From: Cephalopachus bancanus | Lineage: Eukaryota > Chordata > Mammalia > Primates > Tarsiidae | Length of the DNA stretch: 64,000 nt | NCBI GenBank assembly: GCA_027257055.1 | Contig: JAPVLO010000138.1 | Coordinates: forward strand, 1,674,001-1,738,000 | Reading direction: 5' to 3' | Shown: positions 48,501-57,841 of the stretch, in pieces | How the letters are laid out: the number at the start of each line of letters is the position of its first letter | How positions within the stretch are numbered: position 1 is the stretch's first letter | The notes under the pieces: model-generated | What the model was told of the DNA's origin: nothing | Database searches by the model: none | The model's input: the letters and a program-made list of their open reading frames with translations, nothing else | Program-made: the position numbers and the translations under genes

Positions 48501-48746
48501 GCCAGGCTCGGTGGCTCAGCCTGTAATCCCGCGCCTTTGGGAGGCTGAGGTGAGTGGATTTGCCTGAGGCCGCGGGTTCGAGACCCGCCTGGGCAGCGAG
48601 ACCTCATCTCTACAATAAATCAAAAAATCAGCTGGGTGTGGTGGCGCATGCCTGTAATTCTGGCTACCCGGAAGGATCGCCAGAGCCCAGCGCCGGGAGC
48701 GGCCACTGCACTCCAGTCTGGGTGACAGAGTGAGACTCCAACTCAA
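48501..48746 (+). mobile_element. derived (youngest type) Alu with internal deletions
   Basis: Left arm is of the youngest type and very well preserved (GGCTCAGCCTGTAATCCCGC, GCGGGTTCGAGACCCGC, GGGCAGCGAGACCTCATC). The right arm lacks the 'ggctgaggcgg' piece and the 'gggtcgaggctgcggtgg' piece. TSD of A-run plus GTTAATTC at 48482-48499 and 48745-48762. Confidence 0.95.
48512..48588 (+). promoter_or_regulatory. RNA polymerase III A and B boxes of the derived Alu
   Basis: A box TGGCTCAGCCTGT at 48512-48524 and B box GGTTCGAGACC at 48575-48585. B box is enclosed by GCGGG (48572-48576) and CCCGC (48584-48588), which can pair around the 7-nt loop TTCGAGA, the size of a tRNA T-arm. Confidence 0.7.
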
Positions 48747-48762
48747 AAAAAAAAGTTAATTC

Positions 48763-49055
48763 TTGTTTCATTATTCTTATTTGATAGGTATGGGTTGGTA
48801 TCCATTTACATTTATTTATTTCCCACTGTGAAACTTCAGATGAATATCTCTTGCATATAAAGCAAAAATTTACATATATATATAATTCTAAGATTAATAA
48901 TAATTTTGGTTATCTGTGAAGTACCAGAAATATCAGAGAAAAAATAAGGTAAAGAAGTTTATTAGGATGAAAATTCTATGGATGATGTAATTATCTGGAG
49001 TATGGCTATTCATTTCCAGTTGGGTTTATGCAATTAATAGAAATATGGTTTTAAA
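48763..49055. other. no feature seen
   Basis: Unassigned AT-rich spacer. Confidence 0.4.
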
Positions 49056-49064
49056 AAATCACTC

Positions 49065-49341
49065 ATGTCAGGTGTGGTGGCTCATAACTGTAATCCCAGC
49101 TCTTTGGGAGACTGAGGTGGAGAAGATTGCTTGAGGCCAGGAGTTCAAGAACAGTCTGAGCAACATAGCGAGACCTTGTCTCTACAAAAAATCCAAAAAC
49201 AGCCAGGTGCCGTGATGCTGACCTGTAGTCTCAGCTACTTTGGAGACTGAGGCAGGAGGGTTGTTCGAGGCTGCAGTGAGCCATGATTGTGCCACTATGT
49301 TCCAGTTTGGGCAACAGAAGGAGACACTGCTTGAAAAAAAG
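49065..49341 (+). mobile_element. old Alu dimer (AluJ-like) with short TSD
   Basis: TCAGGTGTGGTGGCTCATAA, GCTTGAGGCCAGGAGTTCAA, ATTGTGCCACTATGTTCCAG and GGGCAACAGAAGGAGACA. No A-box deletion. AAATCACTC at 49056-49064 and 49342-49350 is the TSD. Confidence 0.93.
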
Positions 49342-49350
49342 AAATCACTC

Positions 49351-49594
49351 TTACAAATTGTTTTGTACTGACAGGCAAATTTTATTGTTAAGTGACTCAA
49401 AATTTCATATTTGAGCTAGTCCATGTTTTTAAATAGAGATAATCCTAACGAGATATTTTCTGTTATTAAGGGAGAACAGAATTGAGGTAGGTTTAGACTC
49501 TCTTTGTCTGAAATTCACTTGTAAGATCATGCCCTTATTCCTGTCCAAGAGCTTCACTTTGGGGGTTCATAGCAGAGCTCTTCGTTTGTTCATC
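49351..49594. other. no feature seen
   Basis: Unassigned spacer. Confidence 0.4.
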
Positions 49595-49609
49595 AAGAAG
49601 TGGGGGGTG

Positions 49610-49888
49610 GCCGGGCTCGGTGGCTCAGCCTGTAATCCCACCCTTTGGGAGGCCAGGGTGAGTGGATTGCCTGAGTCCGCGGGTTCAAGACCCACTGGGC
49701 AACTTGGCGAGACCTCATATCTACAATAAATCAAAAAATTAGCCGGGCGTGGTGGCATGTGCCTGTAGTTCCAGCTACTTGGAAGGCTGAGGCGGAAGGA
49801 TCGCCAGGGGCCCAGCAGGTCGAGGCTGGGTGACCGGGAGCGGCCACTGCACTCCAGTCTGGGCGACGTGAGACTCCGACTCAAAAAA
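49610..49888 (+). mobile_element. derived Alu, intermediate type
   Basis: GGCCGGGCTCGGTGGCTCAG, GCGGGTTCAAGACCCACTGG and GGGCAACTTGGCGAGACCTC: A-box deletion present, 4-base deletion absent. AAGAAGTGGGGGG (from 49595) and AAGAAGCTGGGGG (from 49889) form an imperfect TSD. Confidence 0.95.
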
Positions 49889-49889
49889 A

Positions 49890-50204
49890 AGAAGCTGGGG
49901 GTGTGGGACATGCTTACAATCTCACATGGGTGAAATTACCAAGCATCTACTGAGCTTCTACTATGTGTTGAGTTTTAGCTCAAGTTCTCTTAGGATTACT
50001 ACAAAAAATGGCTTGTACTTTATGTTTTCAAATCATTACTCCAGTGAGATTACTACATGTGAAGTCACAAGAAATAAGGCAGCATGTCATCAAAGGCTAA
50101 ATGTTGTGATATTAACATAAGTGTGAAAACTTACAGAAGCTGAAGAACATGGAAAGAGTTATTAAAGAATTTGTAACTAAACTCTTTAAACTAAAATTGC
50201 CTGC
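49890..50204. other. no gene seen
   Basis: Unassigned; starts with a piece resembling a decayed MIR/L2-type end (CTACTGAGCTTCTACTATGT). Confidence 0.4.
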
Positions 50205-50216
50205 AAACAAGTATTC

Positions 50217-50515
50217 TTTTTTTTTTTGAGTTGGAGTCTCACTCCGTCACCTAGGCTGGAGTGCAGTGGCACACTCACAGCCAACCCCAATGTCAATTTG
50301 CTAGGCTCCGGCAATCCTTCCGCCTCAGCCTTCTAAGTAGCTGGAACTACATGTGTGTGCTGCCACACCCAGCTAATTTTTTAAAAATTTATTTATTGTA
50401 GATATGAGGTCTTGCCAAGTTGCCTGAGCTGGTCTCGAACCCATAGGCTCAGGCAATCCACTCGCCTCAGCCTCCCAAAGTGCTGGGATCACAGGCTGAG
50501 CCACTGAGCCCGGAC
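50217..50515 (-). mobile_element. derived Alu, earliest type, antisense
   Basis: Complement reads GGCTCAGCCTGTGATCCCAG (A-box deletion), GGGTTCGAGACCAGCTCAGG (old B-box surroundings) and CAACTTGGCAAGACCTCAT. It links the old and the young forms. TSD AAACAAGTATT at 50205-50215 and 50517-50527. Confidence 0.95.
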
Positions 50516-50611
50516 AAAACAAGTATTTAACTGTAAGCATGGAACATGTCCCTAAACCATATATGAATGGCAAATCTGTCACTATTATTCAACAGATATC
50601 CCTAGAAATAA

Positions 50612-50665
50612 AAAGGAAGGAAGGAAGGAAGGAAGGAAGGAAGGAAGGAAGGAAGGAAGGAAGGA

Positions 50666-50725
<60 letters not shown>

Positions 50726-50727
50726 AA
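50612..50727. repeat. compound (GGAA)n-(GAAA)n microsatellite
   Basis: About 50 bp of GGAA units turning into about 60 bp of GAAA units, all purine on the plus strand, ending in AAAAAATTC. Confidence 0.97.
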
Positions 50728-52515
50728 AAATTCTTTGCTTAGAGAGAACATTTTATTTCTGTTTTTCATAAACTTTTTTGTTCAAAAACTTTCTTGTCCC
50801 AATACCAGTCATTTTTTAAGTTGAATACATTCTTCCAAAACATGACCTATTCTTTGGGATTAAATTTAGCATTTAAGAAATGAATTAATTCTTTAAGTCA
50901 CTGGGGCATCAAGCAAAGTGAGTGCTTCATGGTGTGTAACGTCACACCAGGGCCTGAGTTAGTCCTCCAAAAAAGCCTGGTGCATAGTGAACCGGGGTCA
51001 AATTTTTACTAGGGAAATGGAAGTTGAACAAGTAATCTGATTTTGTCTGTAAATTGTAGATATGAAACTACAGCGATAAAGGAGCTCAAAATAAAAAAGC
51101 AGGCTACGGCCAATGCCAATCTGGGGAAAATTTTGATATACATGAGACAATAGCTTCATTAAGTAAAAGAAACTCTCCAAGGCCAATAGTAAAATTGTTA
51201 TATAGGACAGTGAGCAAAAGATAAGAAATAAATAACTTTCGAATTTAGAATCGAAGATCTTGGGTTGCCAGTACATGAAACTGACCAAATTCTAAAACTT
51301 TTATCCCACCCAGCACTTTTGAATACTAAGATAAGCATGCATATGGGTCTCTTAAGGGACACTTTTAAAGAGGGGCCATAACCAATACAAATGATTAACA
51401 CATTAACCTATCTGCCTAAAATCAAGAGAATTTCACATAATGCATCATGGAGGTTGAGGATTGGTGATTCTTTCTTCAGGAAAATGACTGAGGATTATGT
51501 GAAGCCCAGGTTCCCACAGATGGCAGTTTGTGATCGTCCTTCTACTTGTCTTGCACAACGTAAAGGTTTAGGGTTTTTAATGATCATTTTTTAAATCTCG
51601 GTAAGTTATTGTTTCTGTACTCTCTGGAAAGCACCTTACAGTAGTGGAAGAGGGGTCAGTCTTAGAGAAAAAGAAGGAAGTGTGTCTCTCTTCTTGAGCA
51701 TTCTTTCCTTCCCAGGGGTCAGGTGTGGGGTTCGGTTTGGTTGGATTTGGTTTGGTTTTCACACTTTCGCTTACCCCTTCGAAGACACCTCATTGGCTGC
51801 TTGATTCTGTTAGTTACCTAAGGAGATTGATTAACTTGATGACTCATGTACAGAGAGTGGTTGAGAAAGGAATATTGGTTTTCTTTATGACCATTTATTT
51901 TCCCCCACAAGAGTGGAATTTTGGATGTCAGCAGGGAAAATATCTTGAACGGAAAGCTATTAAAAACTCTCCTATGGTTCCTGTCACATAGGGTATCCTA
52001 CTTCTTTTTCTTCAAATTTATTCAATTATTTGTGGTAAGCAAGCTTTCAAAAATGATTTAAGTTAGATAAAACTATTAAGATTTAGATGATAATATTAGA
52101 CTCACATAAGAAGAAAGGAAAATTGCCTATCTAATGTTCAAGAACAAAGAACAAAGAAAAATACAGTTAAGCTTTGGGAAATCTCACAGTTAAGGCGAGA
52201 TGAACAAAAAGCAGTATTGCTACTGCTCTGTGATGCACATCAGGGTGTTTCTGTCTCTGATTGCAGAAGAATTTTCACTCAAACTAGATGTGCTAGCAGT
52301 AATGAGGGAAAAGGAATCCATATCTCTGGCTTAGGTGCAAAGTCATTCGTGTACGATGGATAAAGACAACAGAGAAGATTAGAATCCTCAACCCATGGAT
52401 GACATCACTGCAAAAGATAAATCAGAATTATATGTTAGACATTTTGTAAATTGAAGTGTTAAAGACTCTTTTATTGAAGTGTGCTATTATATTTTTTAAA
52501 TGAAATTTAAAATAG
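50728..52515. other. no gene seen
   Basis: Unassigned sequence; a GGTTTGGTTGGATTTGGTTT run near 51734-51756 is low-complexity only. Confidence 0.45.
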
Positions 52516-52530
52516 CCATTTGAGTTTTTT

Positions 52531-52822
52531 TTTTTTTTTTTTTTTTGAGTTGGAGTCTCACTCTGTCGCCCAGACTGGAGTGCAGTGGCCGCTCCCAGCC
52601 ACCGCAGCCTCGACCTGCTGGGCTCCGGCGATCCTTCTGCCTCAGCCTTCCGAGTAGCTGGAATTACAGGCATGCGCTACCGCGCCCGGCTGATTTTTTT
52701 TGATTTATTGTAGAGATGAGCTCTTGCTGCCCAGGCGGATCTCGAACCCGCAGGCTCAGGCAATTCACTCACCTCAGCCTCCCAAAGGCGCGGGATTGCA
52801 GGCTGAGCCACCGAGCCCAGCT
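52531..52822 (-). mobile_element. derived (youngest type) Alu, antisense, with TSD
   Basis: Complement reads GGCTCAGCCTGCAATCCCGC, GCGGGTTCGAGATCCGCC, GGGCAGCAAGAGCTCATC and GGGAGCGGCCACTGCACTCC. TSD CCATTTGAGTTTTTT at 52516-52530 and 52824-52838. Confidence 0.96.
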
Positions 52823-52838
52823 CCCATTTGAGTTTTTT

Positions 52839-54364
52839 AATCTTATGTTTCTATGTAAAGGTTTACTGTTTACAATTTTAGAGTTGGGTAAGCAATTGTG
52901 GCTCTTCCTATGATGTATCACAGAAATACAGTTTGTGAGGTTTAACTAAGATGCTTTAATTAATCTGAGATGTTATTTAAGAGAGTCTAGTAAGGTCCGT
53001 TGTCTCCTCAAAGTGTACACTGTATCTTCTAAAATTGTTTCTTTCCATGGATTTTACAGAATGAAACATGGTGAAGTCCAATAAGTCTGGGTAACACTCT
53101 CCAAGTCCAGGTGAACCTTGCCTCTGCTTTTGGCAGGAATAAGATCTTCATGGAAACCATCACTTCCAAGTTGTAGCTGCAGATGGCCTTGGTAGAGGCA
53201 ATGTCAGAGCCATCAGTTGAGATGATGCCTCAACAAGAGGTTAGAACTAGTGCATCATTTCCATAAACCACTCCACCTCTTTCTGTTAACAAGCAGTCCT
53301 CTGTGGGGGCAATTTTCCAGTGTTACATAGACAATCAACACTCAAATGGACAAATACGAAAAAAATCTCGAATTGACATTAACTATGTTGGACTTATGCT
53401 GAGACTGGAAGATAGAAAAGACAATAGGGGAAAAAGTTTGAGAAATATGTCTGTAAAGCAATGATCCATTCATTAGCATACTTAGAATCCAAAAAAAGAA
53501 AAAAAAAATAGTGGGACTAAAAAGGTGTTAACATTCTAAAGAGAATGTGTTAAACTCCGAACTGTTGCTCATGAATTTCAGATATACTATTCATGGAAAT
53601 GGAATACTACAGAGGGCTTGAAGCACGTCAAGCGAGCCTCACTCGACATAACCTCATATAGTAAGTGTAGGGTTATGAGTTTTGAAGAATTGTGTTTAGT
53701 CTCCATGCATGTCTCCAGAAAAATGCCCATGCATACAAGATATGCATACAACAGCTTAAGCATGCATTTTGAATTGGCTTCCAGATTTGTTTACAAAAGA
53801 GAAATATACATTTATTAAAGGTATCTTCATATATTGAATATTCCACAGAGCCTCAGAGGAACGTCATTGTACAAAAGTGTGGACCCATTGCTGGACACAT
53901 TTTTCTCTATAGCTTGATAGTAATATACAATGAGCATAATTTATAGATATTTATGAAGTCATGTTTTAATACAGTTTAGTAAGAAAATTTTATAGATGCA
54001 TAAAGCAATCTATTTTTGGTATAGATAAATAATATCTATTTTATATATTTTAAAAACCTTCATATTTATAATGCCAATATACTTCCTGCTAATTTTAAAT
54101 ATGAGCCAAAGCCATATTTTAGCTAATGGTAAGTAATCTCTTCACCCTTGATAAGAAAGATTATTAAAACTTTTTGTAATTATTTATTAAGAAAATACTT
54201 TGGCAAATTAATGAGAATATGAAAATAAACAATAATTGCCACCCTTATAAATATGTGGTTAAGTGTAATGTTTATATCTTAATTGTGGAACACAGTCATG
54301 GTAGGTTGGAATGTATTACTAAAGAACATCAACGACAGCACTATTTTATGATCATATTTCAATT
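52839..54364. other. no gene seen
   Basis: Unassigned. 53085-53300 is slightly GC-richer with a broken open frame beginning ATGGTGAAGTCC, but I cannot match it to any mRNA, so no pseudogene is claimed. Confidence 0.4.
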
Positions 54365-54930
54365 CATCTAAGGAACCTTTATAGGCACCCACTAAGAACT
54401 AGGATACAAACATGAATAAAATTAGGATCTTGCTTCAAGATGCTTGCCTATATTTCAATCATGGGTTCTGACACGTAGCAAGTGGATAGATTACAAGAGG
54501 GGAAATGCACAAAATATAGTGTGGGATGACAAAAAAATAAAAATGAGTTCTGTTGTGGGCGTCAGAGTGAAAGTATTTGTGGCAACCTCGAAAAATGACT
54601 TGAAATGAGTTAGGAAGAGAAGTCGGTTAAAAGTCTTCCAGGCAGAGCACTCTGTGATCAAGGCATCTTATTACTCTACAAAGAAAGGTAAATCTGTGTG
54701 ACAGGAAGCTGGGGAGGAATCAAGGTGAGGCTGAAGAGATAGATTAGAAGCAAGTTGTATAAGACCTCCTGTGCGCTGCCAAGGAATTGTGAATTAATCC
54801 CAGAGGAAGTGGGAAGTTACTAAAGATTTCAGAGCCGGTAATGGCCTATATCTGCAGTTCTAGACAAATAATCACAGTGCTGTGCTATGGGAAGAAATTG
54901 GGTGAGGGGAGACATGCTTACTGTGTTTAT
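54365..54930 (-). repeat. L2-type ancient repeat, antisense
   Basis: ACTAGGATACAAACATGAAT, TTCCAGGCAGAGCACTCTGTG, AGGTGAGGCTGAAGAGATAG and GGGAAGTTACTAAAGATTTC follow an antisense L2-like layout in order; diverged. Confidence 0.5.
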
Positions 54931-54989
54931 TGTGGAGTATTTCAGTTGAGAGAGAGGCCATCTAAAAGAAAATGAAGTAATTCATAGTT

Positions 54990-55160
54990 GGGGGTCCTGA
55001 GTTTACAAGTCGCTTTAATAGTTGACTAGTAATGTCAATTTGGGCAAATTCTTAGTGCTTCCCTGCTTTTCGTGCTCATGTATGAAGTGGTGGTGAATGA
55101 GACCTGCTTAAGAGGTTGACGTGTGGATTAAATGAGGAAGATTAACAGGAAAACACTGGG
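54990..55160 (+). repeat. MIR
   Basis: GGTCCTGAGTTTACAAGTCG, TTTGGGCAAATTCTTAGTGC, CTCATGTATGAAGTGGTGG and GTGTGGATTAAATGAGGAAG fit the MIR core in order. Confidence 0.7.
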
Positions 55161-55469
55161 ATAGCTGCCATTTATTTCTCTTTTCTAAAATTGTTCTAGA
55201 CAGTTTAACTCCTGATCTGTAACTAAGATGATAGAATTTGTTCAATGTTTTAAAAGATTGCTAAACAGGGACACCTATAACCACAGACATTTAATACTTG
55301 ATTTTAGTATTTATAGTCTTATTCTCTCTCCTATAGCTAAAACAAAATTCCTTACAAGTAACTTAAATTATATTTCTTTATCTTTAGTTACTATAAAGAA
55401 TGGGAAAAGCAATGATGATACTTCTCTGTGAAGAATTATTTGTGGATGTGAAGATAGTGGTAGCTATCT
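55161..55469. other. no gene seen
   Basis: Unassigned AT-rich sequence. Confidence 0.4.
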
Positions 55470-55600
55470 CTTCAGGGTGTTCTCCTGTGGTCAAATGGGT
55501 GACCCAAATATCAAAATCACATGAGAAACTTGTTTTCAGTGCATATTTCTGGGCCTAACCTCAGACTTACTGAATCAAAACGCCCAAGTCTAGGATGCTG
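55470..55600. repeat. MER5-like fragment
   Basis: ATCAAAATCACATGAGAAAC, TTCTGGGCCTAACCTCAGAC and TTACTGAATCAAAACGCCCA match a MER5-type hAT element. Confidence 0.65.
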
Positions 55601-55917
55601 AAATAACTTGTTTATCATCTGAACAATTTGTACACTCACCAATATTTGGAAGCTACTCATATAAGTTTCTCCCCACTTCCTTTTTTATCTCAGAGCTTAA
55701 TATCAAATTTAAATGAGTTTTGGTGATTTCTCCTGAACTTCCTCCTTTATTTTAACTTGTGCCATGTAGAAATGTCACACTGTGCAGCTATAATCAGGTG
55801 ACTAGATAAAATGATGGTAATGTGTAAGGAATTTCACAGTTTTTGCATTCTGTAGTCTGGCACATACATTAGCAAAAAAAAAAAAAAAACTCCCAGTTTG
55901 TTATTCCTGTGCCAGTT
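55601..55917. other. no gene seen; A16 tract
   Basis: Unassigned; A16 near 55874-55890 without a SINE body. Confidence 0.4.
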
Positions 55918-56110
55918 ATAATAAATATATACTATTAATATATGATATGGAAATATGATATATAATAGATTATATGGAAATATATTGTATATAATATAAA
56001 GTATGTTATTTTATATAATTAAATATAGCTAACATATATATCTTATTGTTATATTTATGTTATATTTATATATTATATACATATGTAGTATAAATATAAA
56101 CATAATAAAA
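55918..56110. repeat. AT-rich low-complexity tract
   Basis: Almost only A and T, with repeated GATAT/TATGGAAATAT units (ATATGGAAATATGATATATA near 55945, then TATGGAAATATATTG near 55974). Confidence 0.85.
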
Positions 56111-56194
56111 TAAAAAGTTATTGAGTGTGGACAAGAAGTCCATGTGGTAGAATCATTAGAGGAGAAGACTGGGAAAGGATGATTTATGCTATCT

Positions 56195-56280
56195 ACCCTA
56201 GGTCAAAGAGCTAGAAAATGACATATTTAGGATTTCAACCTAAGTATTCTGTCTTCTTTCTTAATCATTCCATCACATCA
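56195..56280 (-). repeat. MIR fragment, antisense
   Basis: CTAGGTCAAAGAGCTAGAAA, GGATTTCAACCTAAGTATTC and TTCTTAATCATTCCA fit the antisense MIR 5' part. Confidence 0.65.
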
Positions 56281-56839
56281 TATCATCTCCCTCCTCTGTT
56301 CTGGGAATGCCATTGTGTCATCTCCAGTCCTCTGACACCGTGACTTAAGCATGTTGTCATGTGTGACTGGCACAATGCCAGGACAGGGACAAGGGGAAGA
56401 AGGAGAGTGGATAACAGGGTTTAAATAACCATCTTACTAAACAACTTTGCTCAGTGAGAGTAGAGGCAGATGGATATCAAAGAGTGAATGTAACTTTTAA
56501 TCAATTTGAAGCATCCAGGATTTCTCCCAGAGGTGCATGATGCCTCTTGTTAGCAAACTCTAGGGTGGCTGCATGCTTAGGGGAAAGGAAGGGGAGAAAA
56601 CAGTTGGATTGATTGAGAAGAAGTAAAGATAAATCATATGGTTTCATGACACATGCGGTGAGCAAACACCAAGTGTAAAAGCATCGTTTAGTGTATGCTG
56701 ACCACCCTGTGCTTGCCATGCCAACTAAAAGTGACGGGGGAGTTGGTGCTTGGACTGCATTATCTTTTCTCCGTTTGTAATGAAAGCATTTTCTGATTGC
56801 TCTCTCTTTCTATGAATTAGCTACTTATTAGGTGTATGT
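56281..56839. other. no gene seen
   Basis: Unassigned sequence. Confidence 0.4.
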
Positions 56840-56950
56840 TCAGCCAGTTGCCTCACTATAAGATATTTGGAAAGATCTCATTCTCCATCTGTAAAATCAG
56901 AATAACAATAGTAACGATATATTTGGGGGTACTGTCCTCAATGTTATTAT
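56840..56950 (+). repeat. MIR fragment
   Basis: GCCAGTTGCCTCACTATAAG, TCTCCATCTGTAAAATCAGA and ATAACAATAGTAACGATATA match the MIR core. Confidence 0.7.
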
Positions 56951-57023
56951 TGCATTTTTTATTGTTATTTAAACTTGTCAGTCAATAAGCACAGCCTTTT
57001 GCTTTCCAAATGTGAAACAGACA

Positions 57024-57388
57024 TATGCTCCTCGACTTACAGTGGGGTTACGTTAGAACAAACCCATCATAAGTTGAAAATATCATAGGTTGAAAATGTA
57101 TTTAATATACCTAACATGCCGAACGTCATAGCTAAGGCTAGTTTACTTTAAATATGCTTGGAAGACTTCCATCAGCCCACGGTTGGGCAAAATCATCTAA
57201 CACAAAGCCCATCTTCCTATAAGGTGTTGAATATCTCGCATAATTTATTGAATATTTTATTGAAAGTGGAAAACAGAATGGTTGTATGGATACTCAAAGG
57301 ACAATTTCTACTGAATGTATACTGCTTTTGCACCATCATAAAGTTAAAAAATTGTAACTCTAGCCATCATAGGTCCACAACTATCTGA
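57024..57388 (+). mobile_element. MER2-like Tigger-type DNA transposon
   Basis: CTCCTCGACTTACAGTGGGG, CCCATCATAAGTTGAAAATA, GGGCAAAATCATCTAACACA, AACAGAATGGTTGTATGGAT, TGCTTTTGCACCATCATAAA and CCATCATAGGTCCACAAC follow a well-known roughly 350-bp non-autonomous Tigger element, which I recall as MER2. Nearly complete; the terminal repeats are decayed. Confidence 0.82.
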
Positions 57389-57799
57389 TTTACTTGGTCT
57401 TTTGCTATATAGAACATTCACACAAAAGAGGATAATCCATAAGCATTTTTTTTTAAAGAAAGTGAAAAAGACAGCACCTTGACTACTGCCATTGAAATGA
57501 TACTAATTTTGTAACGGACTGACGTTTCATTCTTTGCAAGTGTTTTAGTCTACCATAGTGTGTAAAACATCAACTTTACAAACATGAGCCTGAAATCACA
57601 CGGAGACATGTTTAAAAAGCAGGCATGGCCCTGGGACCAGTCTCCAAACTACAGAATCTGCATCTCTTGGAGTGAAATGATATATCAAAGATCTCACAAT
57701 ATTTTATATGATTCCTGTGCACATAAAGTTTGATGGATGACCATTGTTTCAATCCTTATGAATTGTTTCTGTTGTATATGCATGTATGTGTGTATCTAT
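57389..57799. other. no gene seen
   Basis: Unassigned sequence. Confidence 0.4.
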
Positions 57800-57801
57800 A
57801 T

Positions 57802-57840
<39 letters not shown>
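57800..57840. repeat. (TG)n microsatellite
   Basis: TGAG followed by a pure TG run of about 18 units. Confidence 0.95.

Positions 57841-57841
<1 letters not shown>

Noticed and set aside
52371..52412. U6 snRNA-like fragment (ACAGAGAAGATTAG followed by GGATGACA)
   Set aside because: One 14-base exact match and an 8-base block at nearly correct spacing, but the sequence between and on both sides does not follow U6. Not enough for an RNA gene or pseudogene.
53085..53300. Possible processed pseudogene beginning ATGGTGAAGTCC
   Set aside because: Stops in all frames, no poly(A) tail or TSD found, and no mRNA that I can recognise.
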